A DNA stretch of 42,551 bases, from NCBI GenBank assembly GCA_019118745.1, contig DWYJ01000091.1, positions 1 through 42,551 on the forward strand. The letters run 5' to 3'. The notes below the pieces were generated by a model. The model made no database searches. It was not told the origin of the DNA and saw only the letters and a program-made list of their open reading frames with translations. The translations under genes were made by a program, and so were the position numbers. Origin of the DNA: Candidatus Desulfovibrio gallistercoris (GTDB taxonomy: Bacteria; Desulfobacterota; Desulfovibrionia; Desulfovibrionales; Desulfovibrionaceae). This document shows positions 31,534 through 39,412 of this stretch, one piece after another; positions within the stretch are counted from its first letter, which is position 1, and each line of letters opens with the position of its first letter.

Positions 31534-32979
31534 CTAGCCGCCGATGACCGGCGGATGCATGCCGTGGAAGAAGGCGAAGGAAATGAACAGACCCACCCAG
31601 ATGATGAAGCCAAACAGGCAGACCACGTACACCACCGCCAGGCGGCCGATGCCTTCCTCACGCAGCTTGTGGAAGTTGGAGACCACGCCGATGCAGAAGA
31701 AGGTCAGCAGGAAGAAAATGACGCGGAAGCAGTTGGCCACGCCGGAGACCTTCTTGCCGATGTCATGGACAGGGCCGTTGGGCTCAAGCAGGCAGATGAA
31801 CAGCATGATCAGGAAGGTCGCCAGATAGCCCAGCACGAAACGGGGGAAGCGTTCCCACACGTCGCCCCAGGTCATGGTGCGTTCGCCGCGGGTCTTGTCG
31901 AACTTGGCCGTCCAGATCCAGGCCAGCACGAGCGCCCAGATGCCGATGAACATGTCGATGAACACCTTGACCGTGGTCGTCACCATGACGATCCAGCCGG
32001 GTTCATACTGCACGCCGGTCATACCGGCCACCTTGTTCAGGATCAGGGCTTCGGTGATGGCGCCGGAGGCAATGGCGCCGCCGTCGGACTTCACGGCCAG
32101 GCCCATCCAGCCGCCGGCCACCATGGGCTCGGTGTACAGGAACTGCTGGGCGATGAAGGGCAGGATCAGCATCTCGATGCAGGTAAACACCACGACCAGG
32201 GAGGACACCATGATCGGCACAACAGGCCGGGCACGGATGGCGCCGCCGGTGGCGATGGCGGCGGACACGCCGCAGATGGAGATGCCGGAGGCCAGCGGGG
32301 CGGCCCATTCCTTATTGAACTTGAAGTACTTGCGGGCCACGTAGTAGACCACGGCCCAGTAGAGCAGGTAAGCTTCCACGATGGCGCACAGGCCTCGGAA
32401 GAACACATGGCCGGCAAAGGCGGACGCGCCGGCGGCCTTGACGCCCAGTTCGGCGCCGAGCACCACGATGGCGATCTTCACGAAGAGCTCGGGGCGGCAA
32501 GCGTCACGCAGCCAGTTGGCGAAGCCCGGCGTCAGGTTGCCGATGAGCAGGCCCACGATGAGGGCGAGGATCAGGCCGGCTTCGGTGCTTAGACCAAGGG
32601 CCCAGGTGATGCCCTGCTTTTCCAGCTGGGTGGGGTTGGCCGCGATATAGGCGTTGGCGCCTACGGTATAGCAGGCCACGGCGATGAAGAAGATCACCGT
32701 GAAGGCGGACAGGAAACGCCCCACGTTGCCGTTCATCAGTTTCACGCCGAGGCTGAGCAGCGCCGCCACAAAGACATAGGTCGCCACGAGAGCGCCCACG
32801 CCGGGGATGATCTTGCTGGCGGAGCTCCAGCACTTGAGCGGGTCGTCCACCCACATGCCCATCTTGAGCGCCCAGCCAAGCACGTCAAGACCGACGAACT
32901 TGCCCAGAGCAAGGATGAAGATAAGGGAACCCAGTAAGAGGGCGACCTTATCCTCGTTGAACGTTGCTTTCGTTGTCAT
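31534..32979 (-). CDS. YeiH/UPF0324-family putative sulfate (sulfur oxyanion) exporter
   Basis: 481 aa inner-membrane protein with about 11-13 hydrophobic segments. The family core is visible: NLTPGFANWLRDACRPELFV KIAIVVLGAELG, then SGISICGVSAAIATGGAIRA in the middle and SDGGAIASGAITEALI later. The family is annotated as putative sulfate exporters; direct evidence for the substrate is thin. It is longer than the typical 320-350 aa because of an N-terminal helix pair and an extended loop. The start is ATG 32979: GGAGGAG is 6 nt before it but touches the ATG at 32985. It heads the operon with the 53-aa, 92-aa and DUF523 genes, which suggests handling of a sulfur compound. Confidence 0.82.
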   Translation of the reverse strand: MTTKATFNEDKVALLLGSLIFILALGKFVGLDVLGWALKMGMWVDDPLKCWSSASKIIPGVGALVATYVFVAALLSLGVKLMNGNVGRFLSAFTVIFFIAVACYTVGANAYIAANPTQLEKQGITWALGLSTEAGLILALIVGLLIGNLTPGFANWLRDACRPELFVKIAIVVLGAELGVKAAGASAFAGHVFFRGLCAIVEAYLLYWAVVYYVARKYFKFNKEWAAPLASGISICGVSAAIATGGAIRARPVVPIMVSSLVVVFTCIEMLILPFIAQQFLYTEPMVAGGWMGLAVKSDGGAIASGAITEALILNKVAGMTGVQYEPGWIVMVTTTVKVFIDMFIGIWALVLAWIWTAKFDKTRGERTMTWGDVWERFPRFVLGYLATFLIMLFICLLEPNGPVHDIGKKVSGVANCFRVIFFLLTFFCIGVVSNFHKLREEGIGRLAVVYVVCLFGFIIWVGLFISFAFFHGMHPPVIGG

Positions 32980-33179
32980 AGCCATCTCCTCCAATTGAAT
33001 TGACACCATTCCGCCCCAGGGCGGACAACTCCACACTCGTCAGCAGTAATACACCAATTTCCTGGTAACCCCCTACTGCTTTATGCGGCAAGGCAGATCG
33101 CGGCACATGCCAAGCGCGCCATCCGGCGGCCTTCCTGCCTTCCGCGCTGACATTGTGATTCTTTGAACTACTTAATTTC

Positions 33180-33207
33180 TTTCTACCCCTAATCATACGC
33201 TTGTCAA
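33180..33207 (-). promoter_or_regulatory. Probable sigma-70 promoter of the exporter operon
   Basis: On the minus strand TTGACA (33207-33202), 16-bp spacer, TAGAAA (33185-33180). This leaves a leader of about 195 nt before the start at 32979. The leader includes a CCGCCC/GGGCGG hairpin near the ribosome-binding site and could be regulatory. The 33241-33480 part of this gap shows no gene. Confidence 0.5.
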
Positions 33208-33480
33208 GACATAATATGATACATTTATTCATTTACAGATGACGCTTCGACACGCATATGCGGCCTCTCCCCCCAAGAACGGTAGCGTTTGCCCGGCCCG
33301 CACCAGTGGTCTGACACCGCCTGCCGCGCAGCGATATCCTCCTTTTTTTCGTCCGGCCGTGAATGGCGTTACGTTCTGTTACCAAGCACAAAATTTTGCT
33401 AACTAACTTTATTTTTAGGATAATATTTTATAAAAAAGCTTCGCCTCCGCTCCTGCGGCAACTCTGCGGACGCTTTCCCC

Positions 33481-33510
33481 TTGCCAGACGGGCAGCCATG
33501 ACTATATAGT
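33481..33510 (+). promoter_or_regulatory. Probable sigma-70 promoter of the Tim44-like gene
   Basis: TTGCCA at 33481-33486, 18-bp spacer, TATAGT at 33505-33510. Transcription would start near 33517, just before a perfect 8-bp hairpin ACGACGCC / GGCGTCGT (33529-33548) in the 5' leader. Confidence 0.5.
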
Positions 33511-33574
33511 AGAAACTGGCAGATTCACACGACGCCTCCCGGCGTCGTCCAACCCCCATTCAGGGAGTCCAACC

Positions 33575-34519
33575 ATGTCATTCAAAGCTCTCATCACAGC
33601 CTTTTTCCTGCTCTTTGCGTCCTGTGCCGTCGTCATGCCCGATATGGCGGAGGCCGCCCGCATGGGCGGCGGCCGCTCCTTCGGCAGCCGTCCCGCCATG
33701 CGCAGCCCGGCTGCCCCGCCTGCGACCACCATGCAGCGCCAGGCCCAGCCCAATGCGGCCCAGCGCCAGAACGCCGTCGGCCAGCCCAACCGTGGGTTCC
33801 TGGGCGGCATGGGCGGCATGCTCGGCGGCCTGCTGGCCGGTACGCTGCTCGGTTCCCTGCTGTCCGGCGCCGGCTTTTCCGGCGGCGGCTTTCTGGATAT
33901 CCTGATCCTCGCCGCGCTGGCCTATCTCGGCTATCGTTTCTTCATGCGTCGCCGCGCCGGTTCTTCCGCGCCTTCTCCGGCCCCGGCCGCGGCCGCCGGA
34001 GCCAATGGCGGCATGATGCAGACCCCCATCCCCCAGAACGCCTATGCCAGCCAGTACGCCGAAACCCCGGCGGATAACGGCCCGGCCCAATCGGCCTGGG
34101 GCTCTTTGAGCAATGACGCGGCTCCGCAGGCTGAAGGCCCGCAGCTCCCGGCAGGCTTCGATGCCGACGAATTCCTTCAGGGCGCCAAGCTGGCCTACAA
34201 CCGCCTGCAGGCCTCGTGGGACAAGCGTGATCTCAACGATATCGCGCAGTTCACCACCCCGGCCGTGCAGGAGGCCCTGCGTGAGCAGCTCGCGGAGGAT
34301 CCCACCCCCAGCCGCACGGAGATCATCCTGGTCAATGCGCAGCTGCTGGAAGTGAAGGAAGAAGGACCGCAAGAGTACGCGCAGGTCTACTTCGACGTGC
34401 TGCTGCGTGAGGACCCGCAGCAGTCCACGCCGACCAATGCCCGCGAGATCTGGCACTTTGTCCGGGAAGGCAGCAACGGGACGTGGAAGCTGGACGGCAT
34501 CCAGCAGATCTCCGCGTAA
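33575..34519 (+). CDS. Tim44-like domain membrane protein
   Basis: 314 aa. A signal-like hydrophobic segment at 5-27, a Gly/Met-rich low-complexity region (about 75-105), a membrane helix at about 107-122 (FLDILILAALAYLGYRFF) followed by RRR, a Pro/Ala-rich linker, then a Tim44-like domain from about 195 to the end (EFLQGAKLAYNRLQASWDKR, VYFDVLLRED, REIWHFVR). Bacterial proteins of this type occur widely in Proteobacteria; their role is not settled. Ribosome-binding site AGGGAG before ATG 33575. A terminator separates it from the thioesterase gene. Confidence 0.85.
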   Translation: MSFKALITAFFLLFASCAVVMPDMAEAARMGGGRSFGSRPAMRSPAAPPATTMQRQAQPNAAQRQNAVGQPNRGFLGGMGGMLGGLLAGTLLGSLLSGAGFSGGGFLDILILAALAYLGYRFFMRRRAGSSAPSPAPAAAAGANGGMMQTPIPQNAYASQYAETPADNGPAQSAWGSLSNDAAPQAEGPQLPAGFDADEFLQGAKLAYNRLQASWDKRDLNDIAQFTTPAVQEALREQLAEDPTPSRTEIILVNAQLLEVKEEGPQEYAQVYFDVLLREDPQQSTPTNAREIWHFVREGSNGTWKLDGIQQISA

Positions 34520-34541
34520 CGCCCTTTCTCCGTCCCTTTTC

Positions 34542-34570
34542 GGCAGGCCGCTGCGGCGGCCTGCCTTTTT
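34542..34570 (+). terminator. Rho-independent terminator after the Tim44-like gene
   Basis: Ten-bp stem GGCAGGCCGC / GCGGCCTGCC with a TGCG loop and five T. Confidence 0.9.
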
Positions 34571-34625
34571 CATGGCAGCGGCGACAGCCTGCCGCCTTTT
34601 TTGAACACCGCCTTTGAGGATACGC

Positions 34626-35021
34626 ATGAACAACTATGTAGCCAAACACGACAAACTCGTCCGCCACCTTGGCATGACCATCGAGGAAGCCACCCGCGAA
34701 TATGCCCGCGTCAGCATGCCCATCACGGAAAACAACAAGAACGGTATGGGCCTTGCCCACGGCGGCGCCATCTTCGCGCTGGCCGACGTGGCCTTTGGGG
34801 CGGCAGCCAATGCCGGCCAGGTCAATGGCGTGGTCAGCCTCAATTCGACCATCGAATTCCTGCGACCCGGCCTGGCAAGCCCTCTCAAGGCTGAAGCGCA
34901 CCTTGTGCGCAAGGGGGCGCATATCCAGAGCTACAGCGTGGAAGTCCGCGACGCCGACGGGCAACTCATTGCCCGCTGCATGGCCACCGGCTTCCAGACG
35001 GACGTCCCTCTCCCCGCGTAG
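34626..35021 (+). CDS. PaaI-type hotdog-fold acyl-CoA thioesterase
   Basis: 131 aa. The hotdog signature NKNGMGLAHGGAIFALADVAFG holds the HGG motif and the acidic residue (Asp in LADVA) used by PaaI-like thioesterases; NSTIEFLRPG and ATGFQTD complete the strands. It should hydrolyse an acyl- or aryl-CoA in the cytoplasm; the substrate is unknown. ATG 34626 is preferred to an in-frame ATG 12 nt upstream because TTGAGGA ends 6 nt before it. Confidence 0.87.
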   Translation: MNNYVAKHDKLVRHLGMTIEEATREYARVSMPITENNKNGMGLAHGGAIFALADVAFGAAANAGQVNGVVSLNSTIEFLRPGLASPLKAEAHLVRKGAHIQSYSVEVRDADGQLIARCMATGFQTDVPLPA

Positions 35022-35039
35022 GTGTCCTTCTCCTTTCGC

Positions 35040-35067
35040 TTCTGGAACATTTTCCGTTTGAAGCGCG
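35040..35067 (+). repeat. Possible family 1 repeat fragment, 5' end
   Basis: TCTGGAACATTTTCCGTTTG followed by AAGCGC resembles the start of full copies (TAGAGCATTTCCAGTTTG). The rest of the repeat is absent. Confidence 0.35.
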
Positions 35068-35072
35068 CTTAT

Positions 35073-35096
35073 GCCCGGTCCCTGACCGGGCTTTTT
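35073..35096 (+). terminator. Terminator after the thioesterase gene
   Basis: Eight-bp stem GCCCGGTC / GACCGGGC, CCT loop, then five T; 52 bp after the stop. Confidence 0.88.
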
Positions 35097-35171
35097 CGTT
35101 CCCACTTTGCCCCGTGCGACCTGCCGTCAACAAGGGTCGCCTTTCCCAGCACCAGCGGCCTTGAGGCAATC

Positions 35172-35204
35172 AAAAAAACGCCGGATGCTAATACATCCGG
35201 CGTT
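35172..35204 (-). terminator. Terminator for the msrAB transcript
   Basis: Perfect 11-bp stem AACGCCGGATG / CATCCGGCGTT with a 6-nt loop; a seven-base A-run on its left gives the T-run on the minus strand. It is 150 bp past the msrAB stop, after the G-rich palindrome. Confidence 0.85.
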
Positions 35205-35304
35205 GGGTTCGCTGCTGGCGCGGGTTGTCCCGCATGGAAGGAATGCCCGCGCCTTCCCTTGGCATGCATCTCCCCACACCATGCTGGGGGAAAGACGCGG
35301 GCTG

Positions 35305-35328
35305 GGGGGAAGGGAGTTCCCTTCCCCC
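35305..35328. repeat. G-rich palindrome (repeat family 2, copy 3)
   Basis: GGGGGAAGGGA and its complement TCCCTTCCCCC around a 2-nt centre, flanked by GCTGG on the left and AAACAGAC on the right. These flanks match those of the copies at 17925 and 1. Confidence 0.65.
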
Positions 35329-35357
35329 AAACAGACAACGGGGAGCGTCAGCAGCCT

Positions 35358-36374
35358 CTAGTCCGCGCGCTGCTCGAAGCGCTTGACCGGCAGATGACAA
35401 CCGCCCCGGCCCGTACGCGCGGCAAAGTTCTGGTGGTACGCCTCCGCTTCATAGAACGGCCCCGCCTTTTCCACAGTGGTCACCACCTTGTAGCCCAGCC
35501 CTTTGAGCTCGTCGATGAGGTGTTCGGCGATGAACTTTTCACTGCCCGACGTATAGAAGACGGCGGAGCGGTACTGCGTGCCCACGTCCGGTCCCTGCCG
35601 GTTCAGCTGGGTCGGATCATGGATCTCGAAAAAGCGCCGCAGGATCTGCTCGTAGGTGATCTTCGACGGATCGTAGCGGATGAGCACCGCCTCCGCATGC
35701 CCGGTCCGGCCGGTGCTGACCTGCTCGTAGCTGGGCGCGGGCACCGTGCCGCCCGTATAGCCGGAGACGGCTTCGATCACGCCGGGCAGCTTCTCAAAGG
35801 CATCTTCCACGCCCCAGAAGCAGCCGCCCGCCACGATGGCCGTGGCCGTCAGACCCGCCGCCTGCCGACGGGCAAAGGCGGCCTTTTCCGCTTCGCTGCC
35901 CTTTTCCGCAAAGGCCATGCTCACGGAATTGACGCAGTGCCGCGTGTTCTTTTCAGTAAAGCCTTCGCCCTCGAAGACATGGCCGAGGTGACCGTTGCAA
36001 TGGGCACAGACGATCTCCGTGCGCTGGCCGTCGGCATCGGGCAGACGCCTGACCGCGCCGGGCAGCTCGGCGTCAAAGCTCGGCCAGCCGCAGCCGGAAT
36101 CGAACTTGGCGTCACTGCTGTAGAGCGGCATGCCGCACTGCCGGCAGATGTAGGTGCCCGGATCGCCCTGGTGGTTGAATTTGCCGCTGAACGGCGGTTC
36201 CGTTGCCTTGTTCAGGATGACGGCCGCTTCCTGCCTGTTCAGGGGCGGCATGGCCGAGTTCTGCATGGTCGCCTCCGCATTGCGCGTTCTGGTGAAGGAA
36301 AAACAGATGAGCAACAGCGCGAATACCGTGACAAAAATCAGGGGAATATCCTTGAGGAAAGGAGGTAATTTCAT
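35358..36374 (-). CDS. msrAB: Methionine sulfoxide reductase MsrB-MsrA fusion with possible membrane anchor
   Basis: 338 aa from ATG 36374. Residues 10-28 (IPLIFVTVFALLLICFSF) form a membrane anchor or uncleaved signal. MsrB (about 45-165) has its zinc Cys pairs CRQCG and CAHCNGHLGH and the catalytic RHCVNS; MsrA (about 180-335) has the catalytic GGCFWG. Together they reduce both R and S forms of methionine sulfoxide. The order B-A is the reverse of the more common A-B fusions. Start choice is open: ATG 36374 has no clear ribosome-binding site, whereas ATG 36266 has GGAGG 5 nt upstream and would give a soluble 302-aa enzyme. Both forms could be made. Confidence 0.9.
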   Translation of the reverse strand: MKLPPFLKDIPLIFVTVFALLLICFSFTRTRNAEATMQNSAMPPLNRQEAAVILNKATEPPFSGKFNHQGDPGTYICRQCGMPLYSSDAKFDSGCGWPSFDAELPGAVRRLPDADGQRTEIVCAHCNGHLGHVFEGEGFTEKNTRHCVNSVSMAFAEKGSEAEKAAFARRQAAGLTATAIVAGGCFWGVEDAFEKLPGVIEAVSGYTGGTVPAPSYEQVSTGRTGHAEAVLIRYDPSKITYEQILRRFFEIHDPTQLNRQGPDVGTQYRSAVFYTSGSEKFIAEHLIDELKGLGYKVVTTVEKAGPFYEAEAYHQNFAARTGRGGCHLPVKRFEQRAD

Positions 36375-36401
36375 ACTATTCTACTAGGTTTTTATCAGCA
36401 T

Positions 36402-36429
36402 AAAAAAGGCCTCGCCGTTTGGCAAGGTC
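36402..36429 (-). terminator. Terminator after galE
   Basis: On the minus strand GACCTTGCC, AAAC loop, GGCGAGGCC (one A-C mismatch, one G-T pair), then a six-T run. It ends 27 bp before the msrAB start, so msrAB needs its own promoter. Confidence 0.75.
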
Positions 36430-36446
36430 TTTATCAGGAAAAATTC

Positions 36447-37433
36447 CTATTTTTTATAACCATCGGGATGGCCGCTATGCCAGCGCCAGGCCGAGGCGAT
36501 GATCTCCTCCACGCCCTGACGCGGCTGCCAGCCGAGCACCTCCCCCACCTTGCGGGATGAGGCCACCAGCCGGGCCGGGTCGCCCGGGCGCCGTTCCCCC
36601 ATGACCACCGGCAGGGGATGACCGGTGACGCGGCGGGCCGCCTCGACCATCTCCCGCACGGAAAAGCCCTGCTCGCTGCCCAGATTGAACACGTCGCTCC
36701 GGCCGCCCGCCTCCAGATGTTCCAGCGCCAGCACATGCGCGGCGATGAGATCCTCGACGCCCACATAATCACGGATGCAGGTGCCGTCCGGCGTATCGTA
36801 GTCGTCCCCGAAGATGGTGATGTGGGGCCTCCGCCCCAGCGGCACCTGGAGAATGAGCGGGATGAGGTGACTTTCCGGCCGGTGATCCTCGCCGATGGAG
36901 CCGTCCGCCGCCGCGCCGCCCACGTTGAAATATCGCAGGGAAACGTAGCGCAGCCCGTGCGCGGCAGCCGTCCAGCGCATCATGCTTTCCATGATGCGCT
37001 TGCTCTCGCCGTAGGGATTGCCGGGACGCAACGGCGCGTCCTCGGTGATGGGCACACTGTCCGGCTCGCCGTAGACAGCGGCGGAAGAGGAAAAGACGAT
37101 GCGCTCCACCCCGTGGCGCACCATAGTCTCCAGCAGGACCTGCATCCCGTGGACGTTGTTGCCGAAATACAGCAGGGGAAGCTGCATGCTCTCGCCCACC
37201 AGCGAACTGGCGGCAAAATGCAGCACGCCGTCCACCGCATGCCGGGTGAACACGTCATCCAGCAGCGCCGGATCACGCATGTCGCCCTCGATGAAAGGCA
37301 CGTCCGCCGGCAGGGACTGCCGGTGCCCGGTACGCAGATTGTCCAGCACCACGACAGCACGCCCCTGCGCACGCAGGGCACGCACGGCATGTGAGCCGAT
37401 GTAGCCCGCGCCGCCGCAAATCAGAATGGCCAT
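36447..37433 (-). CDS. galE: UDP-glucose 4-epimerase
   Basis: 328 aa short-chain dehydrogenase family enzyme interconverting UDP-glucose and UDP-galactose for surface polysaccharides. NAD motif GGAGYIGSH at residues 7-15, catalytic SSSAAVYGEP and NPYGESK (Tyr and Lys), and the GGAAADGSIGEDH and GTCIRDYVGVEDL segments are typical of GalE. The ATG at 37433 has AGGAGAGG about 5 nt upstream; an open frame 12 codons longer is not needed. mltA is 78 bp upstream on the same strand. Confidence 0.94.
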   Translation of the reverse strand: MAILICGGAGYIGSHAVRALRAQGRAVVVLDNLRTGHRQSLPADVPFIEGDMRDPALLDDVFTRHAVDGVLHFAASSLVGESMQLPLLYFGNNVHGMQVLLETMVRHGVERIVFSSSAAVYGEPDSVPITEDAPLRPGNPYGESKRIMESMMRWTAAAHGLRYVSLRYFNVGGAAADGSIGEDHRPESHLIPLILQVPLGRRPHITIFGDDYDTPDGTCIRDYVGVEDLIAAHVLALEHLEAGGRSDVFNLGSEQGFSVREMVEAARRVTGHPLPVVMGERRPGDPARLVASSRKVGEVLGWQPRQGVEEIIASAWRWHSGHPDGYKK

Positions 37434-37511
37434 TTCTTCCTCTCCTTTCCCGTACACGGGGCACGGCACGTCGGGGGCGGCCCCTGCCGTCCCCGTCCGC
37501 GCCGCAAGGCC

Positions 37512-38684
37512 CTACCGCGCCACCAGCACCCAGGCCGGGCCGTGCGCGTCCAGATGACTGGCCACATAATTGGCCCGCTCGCCGCCGCCGCAGAAGATGT
37601 CTATGCGGTTACGCTTGATGGCCCCGCCCACGTCCTGCGCAAAGCCGATGCCCCGCAGCGGGATGGTCCCGTAATCCGGGTCGGGCGCATTGACGCCGTA
37701 GGCCACCACCGCCCCCAGCGGGATGTACTTGCGGTCCGTGGCCAGCGAGAGCCAGTCGTCCACCACCTGCCCCATAGCGCCCGTGGGCCCGCGGTTGCCG
37801 AAGCGGAAAAAGACGTAGCTGGGATTCTCGTGCAGGATCTCGTCCACGCGCTGCGGGTTGTTCTTGAACCATTCGCGCTGCTCGAAGATATGCCCTTCCT
37901 TCAGCAGGCCCTTTTCACGCATGATGCGGCCGGAGCTCTTGTACTTGTGGCCGTTCTGTCCGGCATAGTTCACGAAGGCCTGCGTGCCGTCGTCAAAGAT
38001 GAGCCGCCCGGAGCCCTGGATCTCCAGAAAGAAGACGTCCACGGGGTCAGCCGCCCAGGCCAGTTCCAGCCCCTTGCCGGCCAGCACCTGCTTTTCCTCG
38101 ATGGTGCGGCGGTCATAATAGCGGCCCCGGTTGCGCCGCTTCACGGCGGCCAGATCCGGCGGCAGCTTGTAGATGGCCTGCGGATACCCGGGCTTGGGCG
38201 TGCGGCTGGCCCGCACATACGGCTCATAATAGCCGGAATAATCTATGCCGTTGGGCACGGCCTTCCAGGTGAAATTGGCCAGGAAAAGCCCCGGCTCGGC
38301 ATCCAGACGCGGCAGCAGGGCCTCCAGACGTTCCAGCGTGCGCCGCATCTCGCCCCAGGTCAGCTTGAGTCCGGGCCGGTTGACGGCCAGCGCATCCTGC
38401 GGCTTGCTCTTGACATAGCGCAGAGACTTCCGCACCGTAGGCCCCATCTCGCGCCACGACGTGAGATCCTGATTGCGCGGATCCAGCCAGCGGACGAACT
38501 CCTGCGGCGCTTCCGCCGTCACGGCCGGGCCGAGGGGCCGCCAGCGCGGGGCCTCCACCTTGACGTCCGACGATTTCCCGGCGCAGGCGCTCAAGAGCGT
38601 CAGCGCCAGCAGAAGACCACAGCGCACAAGCGCGAACAACGACGCTCGCAGGGGCTTTGCCTGCGAAGGAGCAATGGCGTGCAT
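37512..38684 (-). CDS. mltA: Membrane-bound lytic murein transglycosylase A (MltA), lipoprotein
   Basis: 390 aa. A signal peptide ends in the lipobox LLSAC, so it is lipidated and held in the envelope, where it cleaves peptidoglycan glycan strands. The MltA domain is visible (GYYEPYVRASR...YPQAIYKLP, VDVFFLEIQGSGRL, YAGQNGHKYKSSGR), and the C-terminal 3D domain ends in GIGFAQDVGGAIKRNRIDIF with its catalytic Asp. Start ATG 38684 has CAGGAAAG about 8 nt upstream. Its first six bases overlap the start of the divergent thioesterase gene. Confidence 0.92.
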   Translation of the reverse strand: MHAIAPSQAKPLRASLFALVRCGLLLALTLLSACAGKSSDVKVEAPRWRPLGPAVTAEAPQEFVRWLDPRNQDLTSWREMGPTVRKSLRYVKSKPQDALAVNRPGLKLTWGEMRRTLERLEALLPRLDAEPGLFLANFTWKAVPNGIDYSGYYEPYVRASRTPKPGYPQAIYKLPPDLAAVKRRNRGRYYDRRTIEEKQVLAGKGLELAWAADPVDVFFLEIQGSGRLIFDDGTQAFVNYAGQNGHKYKSSGRIMREKGLLKEGHIFEQREWFKNNPQRVDEILHENPSYVFFRFGNRGPTGAMGQVVDDWLSLATDRKYIPLGAVVAYGVNAPDPDYGTIPLRGIGFAQDVGGAIKRNRIDIFCGGGERANYVASHLDAHGPAWVLVAR

Positions 38685-39125
38685 ACCAACTTTCCTGCTT
38701 CCGATGTCTGGCTGTCGCACCGCATCTCCTACGGGGAAACCGACACCATGGGGGTTTTGTATTATGCGGAATATCTCCACATCTTCGAACGGGCCCGCAG
38801 CGAATACATCCGCTGCCGGGGCATGAGCTACAGCGAGGTCGAGAAGCGCGGCATCCTGCTGCCGGTGCGCGAGGCCCGCTGCCGTTACCGGGCCCCGGCC
38901 CGCTATGACGACCTCGTGCAGGTGCACGCGGGCATCAGCGAATGGGGGCGCGCGTCGCTCGTCTTTGTATATGAGATGTGGAATGAGGACAAGTCCGCCC
39001 TGCTGGCCACCGGCAGCACGCAGCATGCGCTGGTCAACCGGGAGGGGCGTCCTGTAGCTGTGCCGGACTGGTTCAAGGCGCTTTTTTACCTGCCCGCCGC
39101 AGATCCGGCGGCGAATCCGGCCTAG
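38679..39125 (+). CDS. ybgC: YbgC-family acyl-CoA thioesterase
   Basis: 148 aa hotdog-fold thioesterase. The family signature with its catalytic Asp is clear: SYGETDTMGVLYYAEYLHIF followed by ERARSEYIR. The start is GTG 38679, with GAAGGAG 7 nt upstream; no in-frame ATG exists before the signature. In Gram-negative bacteria YbgC is usually beside tol-pal genes; here none is seen, so the partner pathway is unclear. The 5' ends of this gene and mltA overlap head to head, so each promoter must lie within the coding region of the other. Confidence 0.85.
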   Translation: MHTNFPASDVWLSHRISYGETDTMGVLYYAEYLHIFERARSEYIRCRGMSYSEVEKRGILLPVREARCRYRAPARYDDLVQVHAGISEWGRASLVFVYEMWNEDKSALLATGSTQHALVNREGRPVAVPDWFKALFYLPAADPAANPA

Positions 39126-39147
39126 GGCCTGTTAAGCTATTTGCTGT

Positions 39148-39185
39148 TTGCTTTGGGGGAAGGGTAACCCCGCCCCAAAGGCAAG
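39148..39185. repeat. G-rich inverted repeat (repeat family 2, copy 4, short)
   Basis: TTGCTTTGGGG and CCCCAAAGGCAA around GAAGGGTAACCCCG; one extra G in the right arm. The TGTTTGC flank and GGGGGAAGGG core match the copy at 17925. Confidence 0.5.
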
Positions 39186-39243
39186 CGGAGCGTGTCGAGA
39201 TTATTTGTTTTATCTGCTTGAAATTATTTGCACAATTTACATT

Positions 39244-39273
39244 AAAACGCCCTGACCTCGCTCAGGGCGTTTT
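39244..39273. terminator. Bidirectional terminator
   Basis: Perfect 12-bp stem AAAACGCCCTGA / TCAGGGCGTTTT with a 6-nt loop; A-run before and T-run after. It lies between the converging thioesterase gene and the unknown membrane protein gene. Confidence 0.88.
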
Positions 39274-39274
39274 A

Positions 39275-39412
39275 CTTTTGAAAAAGGGCACGGCGCGTGA
39301 CGGCGGCACAACGCCGCCCGGCCCAGCGTAAGCGGAAAAACCACGTTTTCCCCGCGAAACGACAGACCGTATGGTGGAGAACGCAAAACGTTCTCCACAA
39401 AAAAATCCGCTA
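39275..39412 (-). repeat. Family 1 intergenic repeat, full-length copy C (minus orientation)
   Basis: On the minus strand it starts with TAG at 39412-39410, the stop codon of the unknown membrane protein gene, then a GGAGAACGTTTTGCGTTCTCC hairpin, CCATACGGTCTGTCGTTTCG, GGGGAAAACG...TTTTTCCGC, GGGCGGCG...GCCGCC and CCCTTTTTCAA. The element order and spacing match the copy at 30355. Confidence 0.7.
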
